A DNA stretch of 64,000 bases from an uncultured Alphaproteobacteria bacterium. GTDB lineage: Bacteria > Pseudomonadota > Alphaproteobacteria > HIMB59. Of the stretch, positions 1 to 9,732 are shown piece after piece (the first letter of the stretch is position 1; each line of letters starts with the position of its first letter). The stretch lies in NCBI GenBank assembly GCA_902591315.1, contig CACJAI010000001.1:1-64000 (forward strand), written 5' to 3'. The position numbers and the translations under genes were made by a program. The notes below the pieces were generated by a model. The model was given only the letters and a program-made list of their open reading frames with translations, was not told where the DNA came from and ran no database searches.

Positions 1-1430
<1,430 letters not shown>

Positions 1431-1433
1431 TTT

Positions 1434-2360
1434 GTGTTAGAAAAAAAGCATCATCAAACTTTTGTACAGACAGAACAAAACCTGTTCTTTTTGCAAGGTA
1501 TTAATTTTTTAAAACAACTTTATTTACTAATTAAACCTGGTGTAATTTCTCTTGTAATATTCACGGCTTTATGTGCGATGTTATTAGCCCCATCTGATAA
1601 AAGCTTATTTATAAAAGGAATGGCTCTTACCCTTATAGCAATGGGAGCATCTGGTTCAGCTATTTTAAATATGTGGTTTGATCGAATAATTGATTCTAAA
1701 ATGGATAGAACAAAGTTTAGACCTATTCCTTCAGGAAATATCTCAGCAAATACAGCACTTGGGATTGGATTAATTTTTTCTTTTTTTTCTGTAGTAGGTT
1801 TATTTTTCTTTGGAAATATTAAGGCCTCAATCTTATTAGCATTTACAATTCTTTATTACTCTGTTTTTTATACAATGTATCTGAAACACAAAACTGCACA
1901 GAATATAGTAATTGGTGGTTTAGCAGGCGCTCTCCCTCCAGTGATTGCGTGGATAAGCATTTCAAATGAACAAATTTTCTACCCGTTAATATTATGCTTA
2001 ATAATATTTTTATGGACACCTCCACACTCTTGGGCATTAGCTATATTTAGAAACCAAGATTACTCTGACGCTGATATACCGATGTACCCTGTTAAACACG
2101 GTATAAAAAAAACACTTTTTATGATGAATATTTATACTCTTTTAATGGTTGCATCAGTAAACTCTCTATATTTTTTTAAATACGCTGGAATGAGCTTTTT
2201 TTTAGGCTCCAATCTTCTCAATGCATATTTTATTTACAAACTTTTTAAACTAAATAAGTCACAAAATATTAAGAAAGACTCAATTAAACTTTTTGGATAT
2301 TCAATTGTTTATCTTTTTCTTATTTTTGCTTTAACAGTTATTGATAAATATTTATTCTAA
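1434..2360 (+). CDS. ctaB: protoheme IX farnesyltransferase (heme O synthase)
   Basis: Integral membrane UbiA-family prenyltransferase that adds farnesyl to heme b, giving heme O, the precursor of heme A for the oxidase. The prenyl-diphosphate motif NMWFDRIIDSKMDRT lies at residues 79-93, followed by RPIPSG; a second conserved loop has WTPPHSWALAIF and DIPMYPV. About eight to nine hydrophobic segments; 308 residues is normal. A GTG start lies 3 bases after the ctaD stop without a clear Shine-Dalgarno, which suggests translational coupling. The stop codon TAA overlaps the ATG of the next small gene by one base. Confidence 0.96.
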   Translation: MLEKKHHQTFVQTEQNLFFLQGINFLKQLYLLIKPGVISLVIFTALCAMLLAPSDKSLFIKGMALTLIAMGASGSAILNMWFDRIIDSKMDRTKFRPIPSGNISANTALGIGLIFSFFSVVGLFFFGNIKASILLAFTILYYSVFYTMYLKHKTAQNIVIGGLAGALPPVIAWISISNEQIFYPLILCLIIFLWTPPHSWALAIFRNQDYSDADIPMYPVKHGIKKTLFMMNIYTLLMVASVNSLYFFKYAGMSFFLGSNLLNAYFIYKLFKLNKSQNIKKDSIKLFGYSIVYLFLIFALTVIDKYLF

Positions 2361-2461
2361 TGAAAAGAAAAAATAAAAATTTATTAGTCTTGGCTCTACT
2401 TTTCATGCTCGTAACAGCATTTTATTTTATTACAATATTTAGAATTAAATCTGGTATTTGA
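2360..2461 (+). CDS. CoxF-like small membrane protein, 33 aa
   Basis: A 33-residue reading frame with a basic N-terminus (MKRKNKN), one hydrophobic helix (LLVLALLFMLVTAFYFITIF) and a short RIKSGI tail. It fills the gap between ctaB and ctaG exactly: its ATG overlaps the ctaB stop by one base (TAATG) and its TGA overlaps the TTG start of ctaG (TTGA). Many alphaproteobacteria carry a tiny single-helix CoxF protein at this position in the oxidase operon; the assignment rests on position, size and topology rather than on a long alignment. Probable role: oxidase assembly in the inner membrane. It is shorter than the usual CoxF of roughly 45-60 residues, so it may be a minimal form. Confidence 0.75.
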   Translation: MKRKNKNLLVLALLFMLVTAFYFITIFRIKSGI

Positions 2462-2994
2462 ACTTATCAAATAAAAATAAAACATTAATTTTTTTAATGT
2501 TGATACTTGGATTTATGCTAAGTCTAGTAATTTTTTCTGTTCCACTATATAAGCTTTTTTGTGACCTAACTGGATTTCAAGGTTTTAATAAAGAAGTAAC
2601 AATTCAAGAACAACACCAAAATATCAACTTGGGGGAACTCGATATAAAAGTTATATTTTCAGCTCATGTAAATGAAGGTTTGGATTGGATGTTCGAAGCT
2701 CCTCAAAAAATGAATATTACAGAGGGTGTAAAGTATGATGTTGTTTTTAAAGCTAAAAACAATACTGATGTTAGCTCAACAGGAACGTCTATATTTAACA
2801 TTTTACCACCTAAAATTGGCCCATACTTATATAAGATTGAATGCTTTTGCTTTATTGATCAAACGATAAAACCAAATCAAGTTGTTGAGTTTCCTGTCAC
2901 TTTCTACTTAGATCCATTGATACTTGACGATCCTGAGGCAAGTAGGACTAAGAATGTCACTTTGTCATATACCTTTTTTGAGAAAAAAGAATGA
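2458..2994 (+). CDS. ctaG: cytochrome c oxidase assembly protein CtaG/Cox11
   Basis: Copper chaperone that delivers copper to the CuB site of subunit I. One N-terminal membrane anchor (about residues 8-32), then an immunoglobulin-like periplasmic domain. Copper ligands are visible: C35 in FCDLTGF and the CFC pair at residues 129-131 (KIECFCFIDQ), followed by PVTFYLDP. 178 residues is slightly shorter than usual but complete. The start is a TTG that overlaps the stop of the CoxF-like gene, so translation is probably coupled. An ATG start is not available near the conserved N-terminus. Confidence 0.95.
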   Translation: MNLSNKNKTLIFLMLILGFMLSLVIFSVPLYKLFCDLTGFQGFNKEVTIQEQHQNINLGELDIKVIFSAHVNEGLDWMFEAPQKMNITEGVKYDVVFKAKNNTDVSSTGTSIFNILPPKIGPYLYKIECFCFIDQTIKPNQVVEFPVTFYLDPLILDDPEASRTKNVTLSYTFFEKKE

Positions 2995-3006
2995 AATAAT
3001 CTGTGA

Positions 3007-3801
3007 ATGGTTGATTTAGTATTTAAAGACTCTGAAAAGAAACATAAATTTCATCTTGTAAATCCCAGTCCCTGGCCATTAGTTGGTGCTTTTTCAGCTC
3101 TTTTTCTAGTTTCAGGAGCTATTTTGTATATGCACTATGAGATGCTATGGCCTATGTTGGCAGGTCTTGTTCTAATACTTTTTACTATGTTTATGTGGTG
3201 GCGAGATATAATTAAAGAGAGTACTTTTTTGAAAGTACATAATTCAATCACTGAGATTGGTCTTAGGTGGGGTATGGCTCTGTTCATCACATCAGAAGTA
3301 ATGTTTTTTGTTGCTTTCTTTTGGGCTTTTTTTGATGCAAGTCTATTACCTAAAACATTTTTAGCTGAGTACAAAGAAGTTTTTACAGGCACTCTTGGAA
3401 TAGGAGTTTGGCCCCCAAAAGGAATTGAAACTTTTGACCCACTAGACATCCCATATTTAAATACCTTGATTTTACTCTTATCAGGCACTACCTGTACATG
3501 GGCACACCATGAATTAAGAGAGGGTAATAACAAAGAAGCTCTTAAAGGTTTATATTACACAGTTTTTTTAGGTTTCATATTTTCACTTTTACAAATATAT
3601 GAATACCAACATGCAACTTTTGGTTTTACTGAAGGTATATATCCTTCAACTTTTTTCATGGCGACCGGTTTTCATGGTTTTCATGTATTAATTGGCACTT
3701 TATTCTTATTAGTCTGTTTATTGAGAATAAGAAAAGGTCATTTAACCCCAAAAAGACATTTTGGTTTTTGCTTAGCTTGTCAAGTATCGTTATGCTGTTA
3801 A
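3007..3801 (+). CDS. ctaE: cytochrome c oxidase subunit III, C-terminus lost
   Basis: Seven-helix structural subunit of the aa3 oxidase. The family pattern is continuous from PSPWPLVGAF through ITSEVMFFVAFFWAFFDASL, GTTCTWAHHELREG and MATGFHGFHVLIG to GHLTPKRHFGF (residue 255). In the family the next residues should read roughly EAAAWYWHFVDVVWLFLF, the seventh helix with near-invariant residues. Here they are replaced by nine unrelated residues (CLACQVSLCC-type tail) and a stop. About 30 residues including helix VII are therefore missing. The bases after the break read, in another frame, like the end of a SURF1 protein, so a deletion or misassembly has probably joined two genes. The sequence up to residue 255 is certainly ctaE. 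Confidence 0.9.
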   Translation: MVDLVFKDSEKKHKFHLVNPSPWPLVGAFSALFLVSGAILYMHYEMLWPMLAGLVLILFTMFMWWRDIIKESTFLKVHNSITEIGLRWGMALFITSEVMFFVAFFWAFFDASLLPKTFLAEYKEVFTGTLGIGVWPPKGIETFDPLDIPYLNTLILLLSGTTCTWAHHELREGNNKEALKGLYYTVFLGFIFSLLQIYEYQHATFGFTEGIYPSTFFMATGFHGFHVLIGTLFLLVCLLRIRKGHLTPKRHFGFCLACQVSLCC

Positions 3802-3824
3802 TTATAAGAAGAAAATATGAATAA
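3759..3824 (+). pseudogene. possible SURF1 C-terminal remnant fused to ctaE
   Basis: In the frame +2 relative to ctaE the sequence reads FWFLLSLSSIVMLLIIRRKY then E and stop: one hydrophobic segment followed by RRKYE. This is what the second transmembrane helix and basic tail of SURF1 (heme A insertion factor) look like, for example a WF.L pattern followed by an Arg/Lys tail. In alphaproteobacteria SURF1 usually follows ctaE (often with DUF983 between) and precedes thrC, and thrC is indeed close by. The stop overlaps the ATG of the M32 gene by 8 bases, as expected for a true gene end. Only about 21 codons remain; the assignment is inference. Confidence 0.5.
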
Positions 3825-5256
3825 ACTCAAAGAGTATTTTAAAAGCTACTATGTGTTGAATGATGTCAGTGGTCTTTTATTTTGGGATAACGCAACTAAT
3901 CTACCAAAAAAAAGTATCGAGTCTAGATCAGAGCAAATGTCTATTTTATCTAACTTTACAGATAGAATATTTAGAAGTGAAGATATTCAAGAAGAAATTC
4001 AAAAAGCTGAAAATACAAAATTAAGCGAAGCAGATAGTATGTCTTTAAAATTAATGAAGAGTATTATCGTCAAAGAAAATGCTATTGACCCAGATTTGAA
4101 AACTCTACTGATAAAAAAAAAACTAACTTGTGAGCACTTATGGAGAGAGGCTAGATCAAAAAATGACTCTGCAATAATTGAAAAAGATTTCAATGATCTA
4201 TTAGACTTAGTACATGAGGAAGCGTCTCAATTAGCTAAGGCTACTAATCTATCACCTTATGACTCTTTAATTTCAAAATATGATATGGATTATGACTCAT
4301 CAAAGATCGACCAAGTTTTTTCAATAATTGAGAGTGAAATAATACCTAAATATTTGGATGTTAAAAAAATTAAATCACCTCATATTTACAAATCAAATAT
4401 TTCAGACTCAGAAATATTAAAAATGGTAAAAGTAAAATTAGAACAACTCAACTTCGATTTTGATAGAGGTAGAATTGACCAATCTCATCATCCTTTTTGT
4501 GGAGGAGCTACAAATGATGTAAGAATAACAACTAGGTTTGAAGATAATATATTAGAGTCCTTATCAGCATTATTTCATGAGACTGGCCATGGAGTTTATG
4601 AGCAGAACCGACCTAATGAATATCTCTATGAACCATTGGGTCAATCTCGTAGTTTAAGTGTCCATGAAAGCCAATCTCTTTTTTTTGAAAATCATATCTT
4701 TAAATCAAAGATTTATTTTAAAATAATAAACAATATTTTTGATAACTCTAAAGATTTGGAAAAATCGTTTTTAGAGCACTATCATACCGTGAGAGTTAAT
4801 CCTATAAGGGTTAGTGCTGATGAATTTTCTTACCCAATACATGTTTACATCAGGTATAAAATTGAAAAAGAGATATTTAAAAACAAAATTAAATTTAAAG
4901 ATATAAAAAATTTATGGAATGAAAACTATTTAAATAATTTGTCAATTAATCTTATTTCAGAGACAGAAGGGGTTCTCCAAGATATTCATTGGTATGAGGG
5001 TATATTTGGTTATTTCCCTACTTACGCACTTGGTGCTATGATAGCATCACAAATTAAATTTAATTGCCCTAAATTTGATATTTTTTTAGACAACCCTAAT
5101 GAAGAAAATATAAATAATTTAATCATTTGGTTAAATACTAATATCCATCAAAAAGCTTCTTTATATTCATCTAATGAAATGTTACAAAGCATTTCTGGTG
5201 AGAATTTAAACCCAAAATATTATTTAGAGCATTTGGTAGATAGATTTGTTAAATGA
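3817..5256 (+). CDS. carboxypeptidase Taq family (M32) metallopeptidase
   Basis: Cytoplasmic zinc carboxypeptidase that trims residues from peptide C-termini. The zinc motif HETGH is at residues 254-258 (ALFHETGHGVYEQN), the third ligand is in HESQS at residues 283-287, and the mostly helical 479-residue length matches M32 enzymes of about 490-500. The family patterns DNATNLPKKS near the N-terminus and HPFCGGATNDVRITTRF are present. ATG start is preceded by an AGAAGAAA stretch. The stop overlaps the thrC start as ATGA. Position between the SURF1-like end and thrC is not the order I know from other alphaproteobacteria, so it may have been inserted here. Confidence 0.93.
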   Translation: MNKLKEYFKSYYVLNDVSGLLFWDNATNLPKKSIESRSEQMSILSNFTDRIFRSEDIQEEIQKAENTKLSEADSMSLKLMKSIIVKENAIDPDLKTLLIKKKLTCEHLWREARSKNDSAIIEKDFNDLLDLVHEEASQLAKATNLSPYDSLISKYDMDYDSSKIDQVFSIIESEIIPKYLDVKKIKSPHIYKSNISDSEILKMVKVKLEQLNFDFDRGRIDQSHHPFCGGATNDVRITTRFEDNILESLSALFHETGHGVYEQNRPNEYLYEPLGQSRSLSVHESQSLFFENHIFKSKIYFKIINNIFDNSKDLEKSFLEHYHTVRVNPIRVSADEFSYPIHVYIRYKIEKEIFKNKIKFKDIKNLWNENYLNNLSINLISETEGVLQDIHWYEGIFGYFPTYALGAMIASQIKFNCPKFDIFLDNPNEENINNLIIWLNTNIHQKASLYSSNEMLQSISGENLNPKYYLEHLVDRFVK

Positions 5257-6605
5257 AATACATAAGTACACGAGATGATAAAAAAGAGTACTCTGCTGAG
5301 CAGGTACTGAATTTCGGCCTAGCACCAGATGGAGGTCTATTTATTCCAAATGAAATTCCAAAATTTAGTAATAATCAAATAAATGCAATAAAAGGAAAAA
5401 ATTATTTTGAAATAGCAAATTTCATCTTAACCCCTTTTTTATCAGATTTATTTGAAGCCCCAATAATTAAAAAGATTATCGAAGAGGCTTATTGTAAATT
5501 TGATAAGGAAATTGTTTCAATATCAAACATAGGTGACAATGATCTATTGAATTTATTTCATGGTCCGACACTAGCTTTTAAAGATTACGCTATGTGTTTG
5601 TTAGCTAAAATATATGAATATTATTTAAAGAAACTAGATAGAAAATTAGTAGTAATCGGAGCAACTTCTGGTGATACCGGTTCTGCAGCAATTCAAGCCT
5701 TTAAAGATATTGAAAATATTAGTATTTTTATTCTGCACCCTCATAACTCCACATCTCTCTTCCAAAGAAAACAAATGACAACGAGTGGAGGCAATAATGT
5801 CTTTAATATTGCCCTGAATGGAAGTTTCGATGATTGTCAAAATTTAGTAAAAAAACTATTTAGAGACAAAGGTATAAATAATAAATATAGCTTTACTGCA
5901 GTGAATTCAATTAATTGGTTTAGGGTGCTACCACAATCAATTTATTATGCATGGTCATATCTTAATCATAATATTGATAATTTTGTTGTACCAAGTGGTA
6001 ATTTTGGAAATATTTATTCTGCCCATTTGCTAAAATCAATGGGATTTCCAATAAATAAATTAATTGTTGCGACAAATGAGAATAACATTTTACATCGAAT
6101 CATAAGCAATAATGATCTACATCTCTACAATGTTGTAAAAACTAATAGCCCTAGCATGGATATAACAATATCAAGTAATTTTGAAAGACTTTTAGCAGAG
6201 CTTCTTGGACCAAGGGCAACAAACGAGCTTTTTCAAAATATTCAAAGCAATGAACATAATAAAAAATTAGAAAGTACTATTCATAAGTCATTATCTGAAA
6301 AATTTTTATCTGAGAGTGCAACTTCTAAAGAGGTTGAAAATCAAATTAAAATTACATATGAAAATCACAAGATCTTATTAGATCCTCATACAGCTGTTGG
6401 TATTGTATGTGCGGAAAAATTAAATTTAAAAAAAGCAATGTGTCTTGCTTGTGCCCATCCAGTAAAATTTCAAGAAACTGTCGAAAAGGTAGTAGGTAAC
6501 GATATAAAATATGATAAAAACATAGAGTTTCTTAATGATGAAAAATTTGCAATTTTAGATAACAATTACAAGGAACTAGGAGAATATATAGAAGCACATG
6601 CCTAA
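5253..6605 (+). CDS. thrC: threonine synthase
   Basis: PLP enzyme converting O-phosphohomoserine to threonine, last step of threonine synthesis. The PLP lysine is K110 in HGPTLAFKDYA, and the phosphate-binding loop is ATSGDTGSAA. The N-terminus MKYISTRDDKKEYSAEQVLNFG and the GGLFIP pattern are typical of the bacterial/fungal long form; 450 residues is normal. It overlaps the upstream M32 gene (ATGA) and the downstream M16 gene (8 bases). Homoserine kinase (thrB), the preceding enzyme, lies about 2 kb away on the other strand, so the threonine pathway is split between strands. Confidence 0.97.
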   Translation: MKYISTRDDKKEYSAEQVLNFGLAPDGGLFIPNEIPKFSNNQINAIKGKNYFEIANFILTPFLSDLFEAPIIKKIIEEAYCKFDKEIVSISNIGDNDLLNLFHGPTLAFKDYAMCLLAKIYEYYLKKLDRKLVVIGATSGDTGSAAIQAFKDIENISIFILHPHNSTSLFQRKQMTTSGGNNVFNIALNGSFDDCQNLVKKLFRDKGINNKYSFTAVNSINWFRVLPQSIYYAWSYLNHNIDNFVVPSGNFGNIYSAHLLKSMGFPINKLIVATNENNILHRIISNNDLHLYNVVKTNSPSMDITISSNFERLLAELLGPRATNELFQNIQSNEHNKKLESTIHKSLSEKFLSESATSKEVENQIKITYENHKILLDPHTAVGIVCAEKLNLKKAMCLACAHPVKFQETVEKVVGNDIKYDKNIEFLNDEKFAILDNNYKELGEYIEAHA

Positions 6606-7851
6606 TATTCATAAGCTTAAAAATGGAATGACCTTGATAACAGATTATGTAAACACTGTAGAAACAGTAAGTGTAGGAATGTGGAACAAGGTCGGTGCAA
6701 GAAATGAACGAAAAGAAATCAATGGTGTTGCTCACTTATTAGAGCACATGGCATTCAAAGGAACAAAAAATAGATCAGCTGCTCAAATAGCAAAAGAGGT
6801 TGAGCTAGTAGGTAATTCTCACAATGCCTATACTTCAAGAGAAATAACTGCCTATTACATGAGTGGTTTAAAGGAAAATGTTGAACTGTCCATAGACGTA
6901 ATTAGCGATATCTTGCAGTTTTCAACTTTTGACTCTAAGGAACTCGACAAAGAGAGAGGAGTCATATTACAAGAGATTGGAATGTATGCTGACGAGCCAG
7001 ATAGTATTGTTGCTGATAAATTCGATGAATTAGCTTACCCGGACCAACCTATGGGTAGGTCAATTTTAGGTACGGCTGAAATTATAAAGTCCATATCAAG
7101 GGATGAAGTAGAGGGTTTTATGAAAGGTTTCTATAACCCAAAAAAAATGGTGTTTTCTGTATCAGGAAATTTTGAAGAGGACAAAATAATTAAACTTGTT
7201 GAGGATAAATTCCAAAATCTCCCTCTTGGGGACGACGATTATATTCCAAAATCTTCTTATGTTGGTGGAGAATACCGCCAAGAGAAAAATTTAGAACAGG
7301 TAAAGTTATTACTAGGTTTTGAAGGTGTAGACATTCATTCAGACCTTTACTATGCAACAAGGGTTTATTCAACACTTCTCGGCTCTGGTATGTCTTCAAG
7401 ATTATTTCAAGAAATTCGAGAAAAAAGAGGTTTAGTCTATAGCATATACAGCAGTGGTGATTTCTTTTCTGACTCAGGTATTTTTTATGTCTATGCTGGC
7501 ACAGGCCATAAGGAAGTAAAAGAATTAATACCCGTACTTTGCGATCAATTAAATATTAATGCTAATACTTTTACTCAGGAGGAATTAACGAAGACTAAAG
7601 CTAAATTTAAAGTAGGAATTCTAAAAGGAGAGGAAAGTATCTCAACAAGATGTAGATCTAATGCTTCAAGTTATTTAATGCACAATAAGGTTAGATCTCC
7701 CGAAGAATTTATTTCAAAAATTGACTCTGTACAATTAGAGGACCTTGAAAAAGCAAGAAAAAAAATACTAGACTCAAATTTAACTCTCTCATCAATAGGA
7801 CCTATTGATAACCTTGAAACAGCTGAACTAGTTAAACGAAGACTCAGTTAG
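6598..7851 (+). CDS. M16 family zinc peptidase (processing-peptidase-like)
   Basis: Inverzincin peptidase related to the beta subunit of mitochondrial processing peptidase. The inverted zinc motif HLLEH is at residues 46-50 (GVAHLLEHMAFKGT) with the distal glutamate in ERGVILQEIGMY. The second, inactive-type half carries the conserved arginine/tyrosine motif SSRLFQEIREKRGLVYSIYS. 417 residues is the usual size of the alphaproteobacterial protein that follows thrC. It starts 8 bases inside thrC, and its 3' end overlaps rnhA on the other strand by 24 bases. Native substrates are not known; degradation of signal-peptide-like fragments is a plausible role. Confidence 0.94.
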   Translation: MPNIHKLKNGMTLITDYVNTVETVSVGMWNKVGARNERKEINGVAHLLEHMAFKGTKNRSAAQIAKEVELVGNSHNAYTSREITAYYMSGLKENVELSIDVISDILQFSTFDSKELDKERGVILQEIGMYADEPDSIVADKFDELAYPDQPMGRSILGTAEIIKSISRDEVEGFMKGFYNPKKMVFSVSGNFEEDKIIKLVEDKFQNLPLGDDDYIPKSSYVGGEYRQEKNLEQVKLLLGFEGVDIHSDLYYATRVYSTLLGSGMSSRLFQEIREKRGLVYSIYSSGDFFSDSGIFYVYAGTGHKEVKELIPVLCDQLNINANTFTQEELTKTKAKFKVGILKGEESISTRCRSNASSYLMHNKVRSPEEFISKIDSVQLEDLEKARKKILDSNLTLSSIGPIDNLETAELVKRRLS

Positions 7852-8271
7852 AGTTTCTGCTGCTTTTCTAGCAAGTGTATCAACTTGGTTATTGTATTCA
7901 TCGATATTATGTGCCTTTACCCAACTCCAATTAATATTTTTACTAAGGTTTAATTTATCTAATCGTTCCCAAAGCTCTTTATTTTTAACTGGCTGTTTTC
8001 TTGATGTTTTCCAATTATTTTTTTTCCAATTTATTATCCATGTTGTAATACCCTGTTTAACATAATTGCTATCTGTGTTAATTGAAATGTCTCTAAATTC
8101 TGTTAAAAACTCCAGTGCTTTAATAACAGCTACTAGTTCCATTTGATTATTTGTGGTGTTAAGTTCGAAACCAGTTCTGTGGCAAATATTCTTATCTCCC
8201 ACAATCAAAAATGCCCATCCTCCGTTACCAGGATTTCCTAGACAAGAACCATCTGTATAGACACTAATCAA
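7828..8271 (-). CDS. rnhA: ribonuclease HI
   Basis: Cuts the RNA strand of RNA-DNA hybrids. The four acidic catalytic residues are visible: D7 (YTDGSCLGNPG), E45 (NQMELVAVIKAL), D67 (INTDSNYV) and D131 (NNQVDTLARKAA), with the flexible-loop H121 (VKAHN). The basic handle region (WIINWKKNNWKTSRKQPVK) for hybrid binding is present. 147 residues is a normal length. The start overlaps the thrB stop by 4 bases; thrB-rnhA is a common alphaproteobacterial pair. Its tail overlaps the convergent M16 peptidase gene. Confidence 0.97.
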   Translation of the reverse strand: MISVYTDGSCLGNPGNGGWAFLIVGDKNICHRTGFELNTTNNQMELVAVIKALEFLTEFRDISINTDSNYVKQGITTWIINWKKNNWKTSRKQPVKNKELWERLDKLNLSKNINWSWVKAHNIDEYNNQVDTLARKAAETLTESSFN

Positions 8272-9209
8272 AAAAAGTCCTGTATATTGTTCTTTTCATG
8301 AAATTTAAAAATTTCAAAAAATTCTAGAGGATTTTTATGTTTTACATCTCCTTCAATATTAAAATGCAAGTCATAAAGTCTTGTTAAGAAAAAACGTATA
8401 GCACTTACCTTTAAATAAAAGTTTAATTTATCTTTTTCCTCAATATTTAATTCAAAGTTTTGAATGTAAGATGATAGAAAATTTAAATAATCATTTTCTG
8501 AAAATATATTGTTTTTAAAAAACCAAGCATTAACAAGAGTAGCAAAATCATAAATTACAGTATCAGTACAAGAAAAAAAGAAATCTATAAAACCCGAAAC
8601 CTGGTTATTTAAAAAAAATATATTGTCTTTAAATAAATCAGCATGAATATTAACTTGTCTTAAATTATATGGAAACTTATCTTGAAGGTAATCAATATTT
8701 TTAAGAATATATTTATACTCTTCAGTATAAATTTTAGGGTTAACATTAGAAAACTTTTTGGTGATGTATTTCCAAGTAGGTAGTAACATCATATTTTTTC
8801 TGAAAAGTTTTGAGCTATTTCCAGCTTGATGCAAATCTGCTATCGATTTTCCTAATGATTTTAATTGTTGATTATTTATATTTTTTAAAGGTCTACCTTC
8901 AACAAAAGTATATATGCAGCATGGTTTCCCTTTAATTTTAAATAAGTTCTTATTATCTATAGTTACACTTAACGGACATGAAATATTGTTATCGTAAAAT
9001 AATTTCATAAGATTGTTGAAATATGGTAAGTCAACTTCTTTAGTTCTTTTTTCAAAAATAGTTAATATATATTTTTTAGAGTCAGTCAAATTTACTAAAT
9101 AATTTGTATTTTCTACACCCTCTTTTATACCTTCAAGAATCTCAATTTCTCCGAGGGGTCTAAATAATTCTTGGGCATCTTTATAAGTTATTGATGTGTA
9201 AACTGCCAT
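8268..9209 (-). CDS. thrB: homoserine kinase, type II (APH-fold)
   Basis: Phosphorylates homoserine to feed threonine synthase. It belongs to the aminoglycoside-phosphotransferase-like ThrB family of alphaproteobacteria rather than the GHMP family: N-terminal MAVYTSITYKDAQELFRPLG, GVENTNYLV glycine loop, catalytic loop NIHADLFKDNIFF and metal-binding GFIDFFFSCTD. 313 residues is normal. First gene of a two-gene unit with rnhA; the 52-base spacer to the divergent lipoprotein gene must hold both promoters, with AT-rich candidates but no clear consensus. Confidence 0.94.
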   Translation of the reverse strand: MAVYTSITYKDAQELFRPLGEIEILEGIKEGVENTNYLVNLTDSKKYILTIFEKRTKEVDLPYFNNLMKLFYDNNISCPLSVTIDNKNLFKIKGKPCCIYTFVEGRPLKNINNQQLKSLGKSIADLHQAGNSSKLFRKNMMLLPTWKYITKKFSNVNPKIYTEEYKYILKNIDYLQDKFPYNLRQVNIHADLFKDNIFFLNNQVSGFIDFFFSCTDTVIYDFATLVNAWFFKNNIFSENDYLNFLSSYIQNFELNIEEKDKLNFYLKVSAIRFFLTRLYDLHFNIEGDVKHKNPLEFFEIFKFHEKNNIQDFF

Positions 9210-9261
9210 TTTATTTTTATTATTTTTTAATTAATGTATATATGATGCATAATATCCAACA

Positions 9262-9732
9262 ATGAAAAATTATAAATTTATAATATGTTTAATATTAACT
9301 TTTTTTTTAGTTTCTTGTTCAATATCAAATCCTTTAAAAAAAGAATTAAAAGTAAGCAATAAAGATTGTCCTCAATCTCTAATTTTATATGAAGCGAGAT
9401 CTATTACCTTAGATAATGCCAATATAGAACTACAAAATAACTATAATCTTAGTTGTTATTTATTGATAGACGAGAGCAAGGTTGAGATTTCTACAAACTA
9501 CAAAATAAATGTACGTTTGTCTGAGGAAGAAAAAAAAACTTATGTAGTTGATTTTATGATTTTTGTCACAAACCTAAGTGAGGATATTACAATAGCTGAA
9601 TTTCAATACCCAAAAGATCTCAAAATTGATAGGGAGGGTTATACATGGCAAAATTTTGATTTAAATGAAAAAATTCAAATTGATTTAGATACTTATGATG
9701 AAGGTATAAAAATATTTTACGCTATTAATTGA
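9262..9732 (+). CDS. small lipoprotein of unknown function
   Basis: A 156-residue protein with a lipoprotein signal peptide: basic start MKNYK, hydrophobic core, lipobox LVSC with the modified Cys at about residue 20, then a polar mature domain. The mature part looks like an all-beta domain (alternating patterns such as NLSCYLLIDE, YKINVRLSEE, YVVDFMIFV). Two further Cys (DCPQS and LSCY) might pair in the periplasm. No family recognised. It stands alone on the plus strand between thrB and the F0 operon and overlaps the atpF stop by 8 bases. The signal peptide, codon use and tight packing support a real gene. Confidence 0.8.
   Translation: MKNYKFIICLILTFFLVSCSISNPLKKELKVSNKDCPQSLILYEARSITLDNANIELQNNYNLSCYLLIDESKVEISTNYKINVRLSEEEKKTYVVDFMIFVTNLSEDITIAEFQYPKDLKIDREGYTWQNFDLNEKIQIDLDTYDEGIKIFYAIN

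Noticed and set aside
3135..3533. 132-codon frame antisense to ctaE
   Set aside because: The sense strand is clearly ctaE; the antisense product has no recognisable pattern.
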